This document shows, in pieces, positions 46,727 to 58,032 of a stretch of DNA of 64,000 nt (within the stretch, counting starts at the first letter, position 1; every line of letters starts with the position of its first letter). The notes under the pieces were generated by a model that did not search any database, had not been told where the DNA came from, and saw only the letters and a program-made list of their open reading frames with translations. The DNA comes from Gymnopus androsaceus JB14 (taxonomy: Eukaryota; Basidiomycota; Agaricomycetes; Agaricales; Omphalotaceae). The DNA is taken from positions 62,001-126,000 of the forward strand of contig ML769420.1 of assembly GCA_009733575.1 (NCBI GenBank), in the 5' to 3' direction. The position numbers were made by a program, and so were the translations under genes.

Positions 46727-47299
46727 ATGCTTGGTCGTCGACTACCTTCATTTGCTCGACCACTGGCTAGAGCTTATGCTCCCAAATGGCCGAGGCCAAA
46801 ACCGGGAACCGCTGAACGTCCTCCATACCGGGCACCAGATCCATTAATTAACAATCCCTCTGCTACAGTAACTGCTCTTCCAGATGAAGACTTGACATTC
46901 ATTCATCGACCTCCGCCAACAGCCCCTTCACCAATCTCCTACACGACCAACCCAATTTCTCCTCTTCTAAAACCTGCTTCTTCTGTCATATCATCCCAAC
47001 TTCCACCTCTTTTACGACCTTCAGCAGACAAAACTTTGCCACAGCGGCTGACGGAAGAACAAGTTGCCGAAATTCGTCGACTTAGAGCACTTGATCCAGT
47101 AAAATGGACTCGTGGGCAGTTGGCCAAGAAATTTGACTGCAGCCAGCAGTTTGTCGCGCTCATTGCTGCCACGAAAAAGTCTACGCGAATAAAACTCGTC
47201 AGGCGGAGAGACGAGGAGCACCAGGCGAATAGAGAGAAATGGAGCGCACGAAAATCTCTGGTCAACGCTATTAGCCAGAAGCGTCGGCAGCATTGGTGA
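46727..47299 (+). CDS. MRPL20: Mitochondrial large-subunit ribosomal protein (MRPL20/mL58 family)
   Basis: A single exon of 190 residues; the ATG at 46727 (MLGRRLPSFARPLARAYAPK) gives a typical arginine-rich mitochondrial targeting start. After a proline-rich linker the conserved part is LTEEQVAEIRRLRALDPVKW, TRGQLAKKFDCSQQFVALIA and a basic tail with NREKWSARKSLV and SQKRRQHW. This order is that of fungal 54S protein L20, a component of the mitochondrial large ribosomal subunit. The frame is intact. Confidence 0.85.
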   Translation: MLGRRLPSFARPLARAYAPKWPRPKPGTAERPPYRAPDPLINNPSATVTALPDEDLTFIHRPPPTAPSPISYTTNPISPLLKPASSVISSQLPPLLRPSADKTLPQRLTEEQVAEIRRLRALDPVKWTRGQLAKKFDCSQQFVALIAATKKSTRIKLVRRRDEEHQANREKWSARKSLVNAISQKRRQHW

Positions 47300-48566
47300 T
47301 ATATGATGAATCGTCAGTTTGATTGCAGTCACTTTTGGTCATTCGACAACTCACTTTCTAATCTGTATAGCTGCCTCGTCTCAATCTAGCATGTATCTAG
47401 CAGTCTCGGTGCGAAATAGTTGAGGCATCCATGTATCTCTCCGATGGGGCCAATTCCCATAGTTTACGAAAATACACTGGATTCCTCAGATACCATCCCA
47501 GGATTTCCACTAATAATACCATGCTCTTTTGTGTTTCAACCATGCTCTTGAGACCCTCCCTTCCTGCACCCGTTCCGTTCGACTTCCGTCATGCGCCCCA
47601 CTTTTGACCTGATCATGTACTCTGCAATTAGCTCGGATGATCGCTCAAGCAATAATGGAACCTTACTTCGAACACGGTGGAATTATCACAAGTACGTTCC
47701 GGCGGTAGTTGACTGAACCTACTTTATGCTTTTATTTTCTGGTTGGTGTGCCTCGTTGTGTCCGAGTCTCCATTGAACACAAAGGCCTCGAACGTAAGAT
47801 TTCTGTTGGTCAGAGCACCGAAGATGAATGTACAGTGCCTAAATGGGTTTCAAATATACCTGGTGCTTCTATAGGGTCTGAGTCCAATTGACGTGAGTAA
47901 CTGAAGAAAATCTTGGTTTTGAAGTTCTTTCGTGCTTCCCCAGGCATACTACCAAGAATAAGCAGCTTCCTCGAATCTGGTCGGCTGGTATCCTTGTCGA
48001 GTGTCATGTTTTTGGGGGATCGATGTCCACTGTAAGATTGCATGCGGAGAAAAATATCTCTAAATAAAGTTGTGGTACTTGTACTATATTGATTGCCTTA
48101 CTATTTTATTTAATTAATTAAGTACTACCAAGTTCAAACGCGCCAGCGACCACCGTAAACGAAGAAGTCAGGAGAGGGAATTGGAGGGAGATTTTGATTA
48201 GGAAGAACTATTGTGAAAAATAATGCGATGATAATGTCTGTTCAAACGAAACAATGCGAAGAGGACGTCAAAATGAATAATAGTCAATGAGTGAGTGCAT
48301 AGTGTGTAGTATGTAGAGTGAGATGCGTGAGGACAAGAGTGAATATGAATGCTATTAAATAAGTGGACCAAATGCAATGCAAGATCATGAGAAACGAATG
48401 TCATGAAGACATGAAAAGGCGGCTGGGCGTGAGGAAGAAGAGAAATGTCACAAACAAGAGAACGGAAATGCACAGGGAAGAACTGTTAGCGCATAAATGG
48501 GAGCATATGGATCAGGACCAAAAGTATGAAGCCGATGGGAAGCATCGTGAAACGCAAGATCTCTCT
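47300..48566. other. Convergent intergenic region, nothing recognised
   Basis: 3' flanks of MRPL20 and of the CENP-B-type gene. The few open frames are 60-120 codons long and without similarity. Confidence 0.5.
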
Positions 48567-50944
48567 TCAACGACTTTTTTCTTCATCAGAGTCAGGAGTA
48601 ATAGGAATCCCAGACCCGGCCTCGAAAAAGACGACTTTGAGTTTCGTCAACCAATCCCTTCTCCTATCAGAGAGTATAGGGTCTGGGCCTCCTCCTCCGC
48701 CTTGACTTCTGGGTGTGTCGGCAAATAACAAGATTCTGGTGAGGAAATGCTCGACTTCAGCAAGAGTCGGGACCGAGTTATCCATGAGGTGTGGCGGAGG
48801 TGGGGCAGGAGCTTCGAGGACCCCATGCATTTGCACTTCGGGGTGGATATGTTGATATTCGGCGGGAGGAGCGTGATGCATATGAGAGGAGCTTTCCATT
48901 TCCATGGAACCAGCCTGATGTCTATAAGAGTCGGTCTGACCGTTCTGACCGTCTTGATTTTGTTGCGCGTGCAAGTCCGAGGCAGGATATTGAGATGAAT
49001 ACGAAGAAAGTTCTACCGCTGAACTCGTACTACCCCCATGCACACCGTGATCGACGGAGGTAGTATACGTTACCGTATATCTCGTTTGATTTGGGTCCGC
49101 AGCGTAGTGCACCTGCTCCTGATGCTGAACCTGGGGTTCCGCGACCATGTTCTGGGCGTGGTGACCATGCCTTTGACCATGCGACATATGATGATCTGTG
49201 GTTGACTGAATATGAGAATGCTGAATATGCTCCGAGCGAGACTGGGAGTGCGCATAAGGAGATGCAGGAGCTGATACGTCCATCGTCGCTACAGATAGCC
49301 CAGACACAGACCTACGGTGCCCATTAGGCCGCCGGTAGTGCTGTTCAAGTAGTGGTTCAGTTGGAGTCGAAGAATGAGAGGCTGTCGAGCCAGACGACCA
49401 TGGCGGGCGACTACTGTAAGCATGGTGATGACTTTGGTTGGGATGAGGACTCAAAAGAGATTCACCGCTACCAGAAGTAGACGCAGAGTCTGTTGACCAT
49501 GGAGGACGGGAGAAGGCACTGTCGCGGAGGTGAGACAAGGCGGAAGGAGGTTGACGATAGCCCGAATCCATATTGGCTTCATCGTCCTCATCGTCTTCGC
49601 TGTCACTTTCATCGTCTTCTTGGGGTGCTGTTTTAACACTGCGAACAGGATACCTAACGTACTCCTTGGAAGGTAGTTTACTAGCCAATGCACTCGCTAA
49701 CGGAGGGGGAGCTGGAGCTGGATTCGTGCTTGAAAGACCAGCAAAAGCATTCCTCCCTTGTACGTTTCGCAAGTACCCACCCCAAAATCCATTTTTAATA
49801 CCATGCCGATGTTTAAAATTCTCGACCCATCCCGATGAAGCTTTGAACTGCTCTGGGGTGATGCCATGCGACCTCGCAATGGAGAGAGCTTTTTCACGGA
49901 GGCTCGCATCAGAGAGTGGGCCATGAAGCGGTGCGTTATGAGGATCGAAAGGATAAGAAGATGGATCAGGAAGGGTGCCATAATATTTATCGCTGACTAC
50001 CATTAGCCACTGTTGCATCTCGAACTCTACCGGAGGAAATTTAGATGGACGGTGTTTGGCAAGCCTCAAAGGCATTCCAGTTCCGTTTGTCCCGCACCCA
50101 CGCGCGTCGTCCAGCTCAGCGTTCAACCACTTTTCTTTGTGCTTTAGAATTTTGCTGATCGTACTTCTCTCCACACCATACTGCCTTGCGATAAGCTCCT
50201 GCTTTTCGTTCGGATGAGCGAGGTGATACTCGCAAATGGCTTTGCGATCGATATTGAACAGACGTTGTTTGCGCTGTTTAGCTTTTACGTATGGCCGAGG
50301 TATGATGTTATGATGAGGGGGAGGAGGAGGAGGTTGTGTAATGGTGGAGGGTAGGAGCTGTGGCCCAGGAAGATGGAAGCTATATGTGGCTGGCGACATG
50401 GCTGGAGATGCAGGAGACATGGACATTCGATATTGCTGCTGCTGAATCAATCTTTGGCTCCGTTGACTGTGGCTCGATATAGAGCTCAGCGCCGGAGAAG
50501 CAGATAATTGGCGGGCAGCAACAGAGGCGGAGGATAGGGAGTCTGGGGTGAGTGGGTAACCTTGATTAGAATGGGGAGTCTGTGATCGACTTGATGGCTG
50601 TATAGAATGATTTTTTAATTTTATGAATGTTGAGGCGCGAACTATGCATGAAATTCGCAACTGACCTTGACACGTCCAGCATTCATGGCAGCCTTTCTCT
50701 GGCCTCTAGTCATGATGCGATTTGGTAGGCACGGTCCGATACTCGATTCGAGTTGACCTTCCGGGAAACTATACGCAGAAGGAGATGGCGCATTCATTGA
50801 AGACATAGATGGCGCAGGCGACGGGTAATCTCGCTGGCCACCAAGCATGGGTCCATAACTGCTGTGATTGGAACTACTGGGTGAATTCTGCTGCTGATTA
50901 TCCATAAATTCATTACTATTCGTGCTTCCATACGCGTACGACAT
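48567..50944 (-). CDS. CENP-B-type HTH DNA-binding protein (domesticated transposase family)
   Basis: Exon 50944-50666 (MSYAYGSTNSNEFMDNQQQN) and exon 50597-48567, with a 68-base intron, give 769 residues. After a Ser/Gln/Pro-rich N-terminus lies a psq-like helix-turn-helix (AICEYHLAHPNEKQELIARQ then YGVERSTISKILKHKEKWL, about residues 215-255). A second CENP-B/Tc5-type HTH follows (FEMQQWLMVVSDKYYG and KASSGWVENFKHRHGI, about residues 290-370). The rest is disordered, histidine- and serine-rich, with an acidic stretch DESDSEDDEDDEAN. No DDE transposase domain follows, so it is a pogo-derived host DNA-binding protein like the fission-yeast CENP-B homologues and ascomycete CENP-B-type regulators. 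It is probably nuclear; its targets are unknown. Confidence 0.85.
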
Positions 50945-53900
50945 TAAGCCTCCAAGCGACCTGAGGTTGCTGGGCTAAGATATCGTTTGTTTTTACACCA
51001 GCAAGTGGGAAAAGAATATGTCCTTGTGAACGGCCCAGAAGACGCCACGAAGAAAACTTTGGATGCAAGGAAGCCTAAGGATGCACAAGGATTTTGGATG
51101 GGATTTTTAAAAGATAAGTGCAGCAAGCCACGTGCCCGGGATGTCACACCGGCTCTCCTCTTTCCTCTTCTTCTTCAACATCTTTGGTCTTATCGATCAA
51201 CTTGGAGCCCCCGAGCGCTCTCAGCTGGTAGATCTGTGAAGGTTCAGATGTACCAGCCTATGAGAGGATTGCTAATAAGGTCTCTACCCCATTTCATTTC
51301 ATCAACGACAGTTAGGTTCTCGGATAAGCAAGCGGAACCAAGGAAAACTGGCATTGGCGCCCTTGAACGCCCTCGTATAGATGGCCTATAGATGGCCTAG
51401 ATTCACACTTTCTAGGAAATTCTTTCGCTTCCGCCGATGTCACCAACTCAATTCTAAAATATCATTTCGAGGAATGTAATACCTCACCAGACTTCACAAA
51501 AAGATCAGCGCTGTCCAAGCTTGTCCAAGTAGGTATTAATGCTCTCGCGGGTCCTGAAAAGGCCTGTACCTATGCAATGAAGTCGGTTCATTCTACTAGC
51601 ACTAGCGCATGGTACCCGCCTGCATCTATTTATCAGCAGAAACAATAGGTTCTGAGTAATATCTGCGAGTATCTGTACTAGGTTCACCATGAAACTACCT
51701 CGGTGAGAAATACTGAAGGTTCCAACGACCGACTCGAGGTATTGTATATACCCTTTCTTCCCAATTGAGGCTTTATCTGACTGGCTATCTCGGCTAAAGT
51801 ATCCGCCAAAACGCTGTACGTGTATCTGTTCAGTATTCCGCCGTTGAACGTTCCGACCATAGTTTAAACACTTACACCCACATAAACCCCTACACGTTTC
51901 CTTAGATTTTGAGTTTTTACAGCTCTCTCGGAGATACTTCCCTAGTTTTCCGCTTTTTTGTATTCAGATGCCCTTTCTTCCCGGCCTTTAAAACTTTGTT
52001 GCTTCTTTGTTTAGCCCACGGGTACGTTCGGGATTCCGATTTCATAGAATTCAAATGACGACGACATCTTCCATTTTCGACTTCCTAGAATCTTAGTCTC
52101 AAGCAAAGGCTCGCGGGAAGGTCAGCTGCTGCATATCTCACCATTCCCTGACGATTTATTATTTCATAGTTGATCTTGGGGTTTGCGTTATATTTTCAAA
52201 ACGCGTTCAATGCAGTTCGAGGGTCAATATCTTGTTTAGAGTTTGATCTCCATACTCGTCGAAAAAGCTTCTAGTCTCCTTTTTACTCGGAGCTAAGGAA
52301 CGGTTGAGGAACGGAAATGTTTAACAATCAATTGTCCCTGCGATATAAGCAACCTCCACGGATGCGGTTGAATCCCTGAGCTGTAATTTACAAAGGGGAT
52401 GCCTAGTGGGACTTGGAAAATGAAGTTTACCTCTCACGATATATCATACAATAACGCGTGTATGCAACATGTGCTTGAAAAATTCATACACGAGCAACAT
52501 CGGTTCAGATTCCAAACTGTGCAAAATCAAGCTTAAGCAAGCTGGGGGCACCGCTCCACAAGCTTATCTGACAGGAGGATCATGCGAGTCCAGAATTTTT
52601 GGAATGCGCGTCTGTGACGATTGGATTGGAAAAATAGCCCCTATTGGTATAGTGCGTTTCTGTCACATGAGCGTGTCAGGCCCTCTCTGCGTGTATGCGC
52701 TCGATAGTTCATATGAATTTCTATCTTGGTCGAATATCCAAATTATCGGACTGTAATTAATACGTACTTCAATGAATAATGAATATTGTGGCTGACATTT
52801 ACTACACAAACTTGGCTGGCCCTGCGCAGATCACAGATCTGTTCTGGTCAGGTCCTGGTACAAGTACAACACGGCAAAGACGGGTTGTTACAAAACCTCC
52901 TCAGTAAGTATATGTACTCTCATCACCCACGCCAAGCGCAGAAAATTTTGAAGCAACTATTCCATTCGGAGGAAGGACGATCGAGTCTCACCCTCATAAA
53001 GCTCGGCTGTAATCTGAAAAAGTTCTGAGGTCGTTTTTCCAATTTATGGAAATTCCGCTCTTCAGATACGACCGAGATACGACGAGACCCAAAGCAATCC
53101 TTACACGATGCAGTTTTGTTATAACCCTGACAAAACTAAAATCCATTAATCCATGTTGGTCCTGAAGGCGGACCGCTTCAGGTAAACAGATAGCTGTAAC
53201 CTATCCTCCAGACTCAACCCGCGATTAGAACCGGTCTTTGAAGAGATTGTCGAGCCACGCTACTGGGGGTGCTATCCGTTTATCATTCAGAAGTTGAACT
53301 AAGTACGCCAAGTATTTTACAATCGATAATACTAATGACAATCTGAGCTCCTGTGTGAGCATCGATGGTTATTTTGGGGATAGGTGACTGAGGACTCGGA
53401 CTTCATCCGATGTCTAGATGAGGATCAGAGCGATGAAACGTTCATTCTATCGTTCTTCCGCAGAAATAATTCATGTCTGCTGGGAATTTCAGGGAAACCT
53501 GAGTAGAGTTGCTCCTGGCAGTTGACATATATATGAAAGACATAGCCCGACTATGTACGTATTGTTTCTTGCGTATTTCCCATTATAATACGAAGAAGAT
53601 CTAATATACCCGAATGGTCGTTTCGAATCCACGCACTATTCTTTGGCTGTGACCTGGAATCATCCTTGCGGAATCTCAGCTCCTTCATCTCTCGGTACCA
53701 GTCTATCCTGCTCTCTCATGACTATCGGTCTTTCCGGTTGTACAGCAACACTAGCAGAATTGAGCCGCATTATCTCATCCTTGTTCCGATAATCCCTTTT
53801 CATAAACTCCGAGTCGTTCTTGATATCCTTCTCTTTCAGGTTTCTTTGATCCAGAACTTTGGGAGCCCTCAGGACCAGGATTCGTGTCCAGGAAGCCACC

Positions 53901-54742
53901 TAGATCATGCAAGTCCGAAGAATAAGTATGAGGCTAGAACGGACTGTGAGGATGCAAATTCGAACGACGAACAGCAGCAACTGCACAGGTAAGCTAGCCC
54001 CATGCTCGTGTCCCCATGATTAGCGTATTAACAGCTCGCTGGGTGAAGTTAGGGTACTGCAAAGAGCAGGAGAAGTAATCTCATGAAGCGCTTCGATCAA
54101 ATTTCGGCGCTTGTCGCATGATTTATCGCACCAGAAAAGGAAATAATTCTTGCAACCCTGCGTTAGGAATATGAAGGTGCTCCCTCCTTCCAATGCGTAC
54201 CCTGCATCCATGATAGATTAATTGAAGGCCTCTCATACATGTAGACCCCAATAACGCAACGTTCAACTTGACGTGTGATTAATATTTTACTAGTTGGATT
54301 TCCTCCCTGAAAGCCCTGAAAGAAGGAAGGAAGGTAAGGTCTGCTAAGTTCTGGTTGAATATGTAGTATACGCAGCCTTCGAATGGAAAATTTTAATCAA
54401 GGAGATAAGTACTGCATCATGATTCATGGTTCCCGAATCCCGACCCATTCAAAGTATTTTGTAATCCTTGACTCGATACTTAAACGGTGCTCGATAGCCC
54501 AAGTCGCCTGCTTGGTTCAAAAAATAAAATCGATTCTTCCGTTCACCAGTATCAGCGTCTGGAATACGAACCCTAGTAGTACATAGCAACTAAAGGTACA
54601 CGAGACCGTGTGCGCTAGCCTTAATAGTCACATAGGGCGGCAGTTACCTCTTATCTTCTTCCCCCATCTACTGCAACTGCAAAAAACAACCCTTCTCTAT
54701 AACCCCGCCGTCAACCATCTCGTCGGTTTCAACTTGGGCTGA
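50945..54742. other. Gene-poor stretch of 3.8 kb
   Basis: The largest gap in the window. Only frames up to 134 codons (50987-51391 plus strand) are present and none has recognisable motifs or a plausible exon chain. I found no terminal inverted repeats, long direct repeats or transposase remnants by eye. The left end must hold the promoter of the CENP-B-type gene (with a CACGTG site at 51129-51134) and the right end that of the methyltransferase gene. It may contain non-coding RNA or decayed sequence that cannot be identified without comparison. Confidence 0.5.
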
Positions 54743-55591
54743 ATGATTATGAAGCTCCCTCCAGCAGCACTTGCACCTTTGACGATGCTGAAGGAAGCAT
54801 TTAAATATGCTTTCATACCTTTTTTGAAGGACGTGTTCAGTAAATTTACTGCGTTCCAGTGGGGACTAATCTCCTTCACCGAACTCAAACGCATCTTCTT
54901 TTTCCACCTCTGGAGCGCGTTTGGACGTGGCTCTGATCCAGGCATTCAGCACCTTAAGCGGGAGTTGCTTGGACCTGCCCAGGGTATCGTCCTTGATCTA
55001 GGAGCCGGTCTAGGAAATAGTATAAGATACCTACAACGCGACAATGTATCCCGTTACATTGCCGTCGAGCCCAATCTACATATGCATTCGGGGCTCCGTG
55101 ACGTGGCACAGAAAGCAGGATATTTTGAGTCTGATGGCTCTTTCGTGCTCCTTTCCTGTGGCGCAGGGGATCTAAAAAAGATTCTTGAATCCTCATGCGA
55201 TGCTGGAGCTACGCAGGAGGGTTCTATAGACACTATCATATCCGTCCTCTCACTCTGTTCCATTCCGCACGCCGAGGAAATTATTACGCGTCTAGTGCGG
55301 GAGGGCCTTCGACCTGGTGGTTCTTTACTCATGTTTGAACACGTCCGTCATCCGCATGCGGACGTGGCATGGTGGCAATGGCTATGGAGTCCTATTTGGT
55401 CAGTATTTTTTGATGGCTGCAGGCTGGACTGCCCAACGGACAGGTGGATAGAGGAGATGAAAGACGTCGATGAGTCAGGGAAGGAGATCGAGATGTGGAT
55501 GCAAAAGGATATGAAGGGGGACAATGATTCGGAGGGTTGGGAAGAGAGTTTTTTGTATCATATCCATGGGGCACTCATCAAGCATGATTGA
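54743..55591 (+). CDS. METTL7-like SAM-dependent methyltransferase
   Basis: A single exon of 282 residues from ATG 54743. The N-terminal 60 residues are hydrophobic and aromatic, as in membrane-anchored METTL7/TMT1 proteins. SAM-binding motif I is VLDLGAGLGNS (residues 83-93), the acidic motif II is YIAVEPNLHMH, and later blocks are IDTIISVLSLCSIP, REGLRPGGSLLMFEHVRHP and WSVFFDGCRLDCPTDRWIE. This fits class I methyltransferases of the UbiE/METTL7 type; the human relatives methylate thiols, but the fungal substrate is unknown. The frame is intact and it is convergent with GPC1. Confidence 0.85.
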   Translation: MIMKLPPAALAPLTMLKEAFKYAFIPFLKDVFSKFTAFQWGLISFTELKRIFFFHLWSAFGRGSDPGIQHLKRELLGPAQGIVLDLGAGLGNSIRYLQRDNVSRYIAVEPNLHMHSGLRDVAQKAGYFESDGSFVLLSCGAGDLKKILESSCDAGATQEGSIDTIISVLSLCSIPHAEEIITRLVREGLRPGGSLLMFEHVRHPHADVAWWQWLWSPIWSVFFDGCRLDCPTDRWIEEMKDVDESGKEIEMWMQKDMKGDNDSEGWEESFLYHIHGALIKHD

Positions 55592-55767
55592 CTACAGGAT
55601 GCGATTTTTATTAGCTTTAGGTTTATTTTTGCATTGCATGTTTCCAAGTACAACAAATTTGGTATCGTGATTGAGTCGTAACATATGAAACATGATAGAG
55701 AAGGATTGTTATTAGTGTCTGGTATATAAACTAAGCAAGCAGGACTACATAAGAAGAATCTCTACAA

Positions 55768-57678
55768 TTATTGCTCTTTCTTAGCCTTCATCTGCAAACC
55801 ATCGAAACTCGGTCCTGATACTGACTCGATGGGAGGCAATGGTTCATGGTCACCAAGCCTTGGCGAATGATTTGACAAATCAGAATTTCCACGGGTGAGT
55901 AGCGGGAGACTATCTTCATCAAAACCTATAGACTTTGTTTCATCTATAGACTCTGTCCTAGCTTGCGAGACTTCAGCGAGTTCCTTTCGGAGCGCCTCCA
56001 GTTCACGCTCGAATCTTATGTGGAATTTAGTCAACGTACATATTTCTCTAATGAGAGCTCGAACACTTACTTCCTGCCAAATACCTCGATATAGAACCCG
56101 CCACCATTCCATACAGACACGGCAAAAATGAATATGAGGAATGCGCCGCTCCAGAACGGAGATTCATAGAGGATAAAGACGGCGGGTAGCTCAGTTACCA
56201 CGCTGTAGACTTTACAGAGATATGTCAGGAGAGGAAGGGAACACAGCAAAACAACCCACTCAGTTGTCCAAACATAAACGACGGTATGCGTGCATCAGGA
56301 GGGATCCGGGAAAGAGCCTTTCCTATTAAACTGCTCTTGGAATTCAGCAGCCAAGTTATGGAGCTGTTGCGTTGCCCAGACTCAATCTTTTGTCGGCGGT
56401 CAACTAAGATAAACTACGCAAAAAAGACGTTGAAAGGAGAGATCGACGAAATCGAGAAGCAAGCAAACCTTCCAGTAGAGTAGCTGCCAGATCACATCTT
56501 GAACATCGAGTGAGTCGAAACAAAACACAGAAAAGCAGATACATACAGATTCCGCCGCTGAGGAGAAGAGCGTGGAGCGGGTTCAAGTGAGGAAGCTCAC
56601 GCAAGGCCGGAAATCGTTCCTCGGCATTGGAGATAATAATGCCTGTAGAGGTTAGAGGGCCATTCAGCTTGGATTTGGATCAAACGTTCCAAAAGGTGAA
56701 CAACAAACCTTATAACAGTGAAAGAAAAGGGCGCATAGATATGAATGAAAAGACTGGTGACCTTATCCTGGTCATGGAATACCAAGCTGTTTCTCCAAGT
56801 GATAACCGCGCTTGCAAGACTCCCGTGGCTGAGGCAATAGCACGCGACGAAAAGAGCGGCAGATTGGGGAAGGATCCAAATGTAGATGAAGTTGAGGATA
56901 GTCACGTAGTAACAGAGATCTAGAAGAAAGTAATGCCCTGTGATAGGAGATGTATCGTTACTTGGAGTAGATTAGAGCCTAAATAATCACGCACAAGCCC
57001 TCTTCTTGTATATGTAGACGCGAAGTGGGAGCAGATATGCTGGAAGGGTGCATATTTTTTCGTTAGCAGTAGACAAGACAGATGATTGAGATGATGAGAA
57101 CCCACCGGCCTGTACGGTGTACGCTATGTGAACCCACTGAGGAGCCAAGCCAAAGATCAAGGCTGAGAACAAAAGAGACATGACACCAAAAAAGAAGGAT
57201 ATTTTTTCGCGTGTTCGAACGACCTTTGCAGATTGCCAGGAGCTTGAAAGCTTGGTCATCCGAGAGGAAACCTAGATAATCAATTGGTTCGAGTGGCATG
57301 TTACAGATTATTTCAAGGGTCGGAACCTTTAGTTTGAAGACTTTGACTTCTTTTTCAAAGTTGTCCACCATATGGTCTCCTGCCGATGAGAAATCTCGCA
57401 TCTTGAGAATCTCCTCTGCCTTTGCTTTCAGTCTGTCAGAATGACGCTGCAGCCTTCGTTGGAGAAGATCCACATGAGAGTCAAAGAACGTCTCCGCGGT
57501 ATCTAGACAGTTTATGAGGGGTTTGGGACAGCAGGAATAAAGTAGAATCGTACGCACCCAGCAAAGTGAACGCACTGCTTCCATCAATCATATCCTCGCG
57601 TCTGAAGCGTTCAAAGCGATCTGAAAAATAGCCCTTGCTTCCGGCTCCATTTAACATGGGAGAAGCTGGGGTCGACAT
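55768..57678 (-). CDS. GPC1: Glycerophosphocholine acyltransferase (DUF2838 family)
   Basis: From ATG 57678 (MSTPASPMLNGAGSKGYFSD) the exons give FDSHVDLLQRRLQRHSDRLK, KAEEILKMRDFSSAGDHMVD, then membrane segments VRTREKISFFFGVMSLLFSA, GLAPQWVHIAYTVQA, LPLRVYIYKKRA, ILPQSAALFVACYCLSHGSL, WRNSLVFHDQDKVTSLFIHI, LPHLNPLHALLLSGG and a polar tail stopping at 55768. This is the conserved core of Gpc1, an integral membrane enzyme that acylates glycero-3-phosphocholine to lysophosphatidylcholine in phosphatidylcholine recycling. About eight introns. It is divergent from IML2. Confidence 0.9.
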
Positions 57679-58032
57679 GGTGTGCCGAGAGCTCTGTTGA
57701 TTGGGATAATATAGCTGGTGTACGATGGCTGTGGCTGTTGCTTTCCCGAACCCAAGCAGATAGAATGAATGATGAGGGCTCTCGTCAAGAGGCTTGGGTT
57801 AAAGCACGTGCGTGCGTAAAGTAGCGCGTAGACGCCTGAATTAATGACATCAATGCGCGCTCATTTGCCGAGTCGGCACGTCATTCCGCTTACTCGCTCA
57901 TCAAGCTTGAACTTCGCTGCTGTACCTTGCTGTACTACATATTACTTGGGCTAGCTTGAGCTTGCATACTTAAGAGGTAAGCTTTATTCTAATCGTGTTC
58001 TGCATAGTCTCAATTATTCCACAGCTTTCAAA
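57679..58032. promoter_or_regulatory. Divergent promoter GPC1/IML2
   Basis: 354 bases between the two start codons, containing a perfect CACGTG palindrome at 57805-57810, the core of bHLH (Cbf1, Ino2/Ino4-type) sites. In yeast, phospholipid genes are often controlled through such sites; a link to GPC1 is speculative. Confidence 0.45.

Noticed and set aside
48198..48728. Frames on both strands at the 3' end of the CENP-B-type gene
   Set aside because: Untranslated region and antisense shadow; no similarity.
50987..51391. 134-codon plus-strand frame
   Set aside because: It lies in the promoter/leader region of the CENP-B-type gene and has no recognisable domain.
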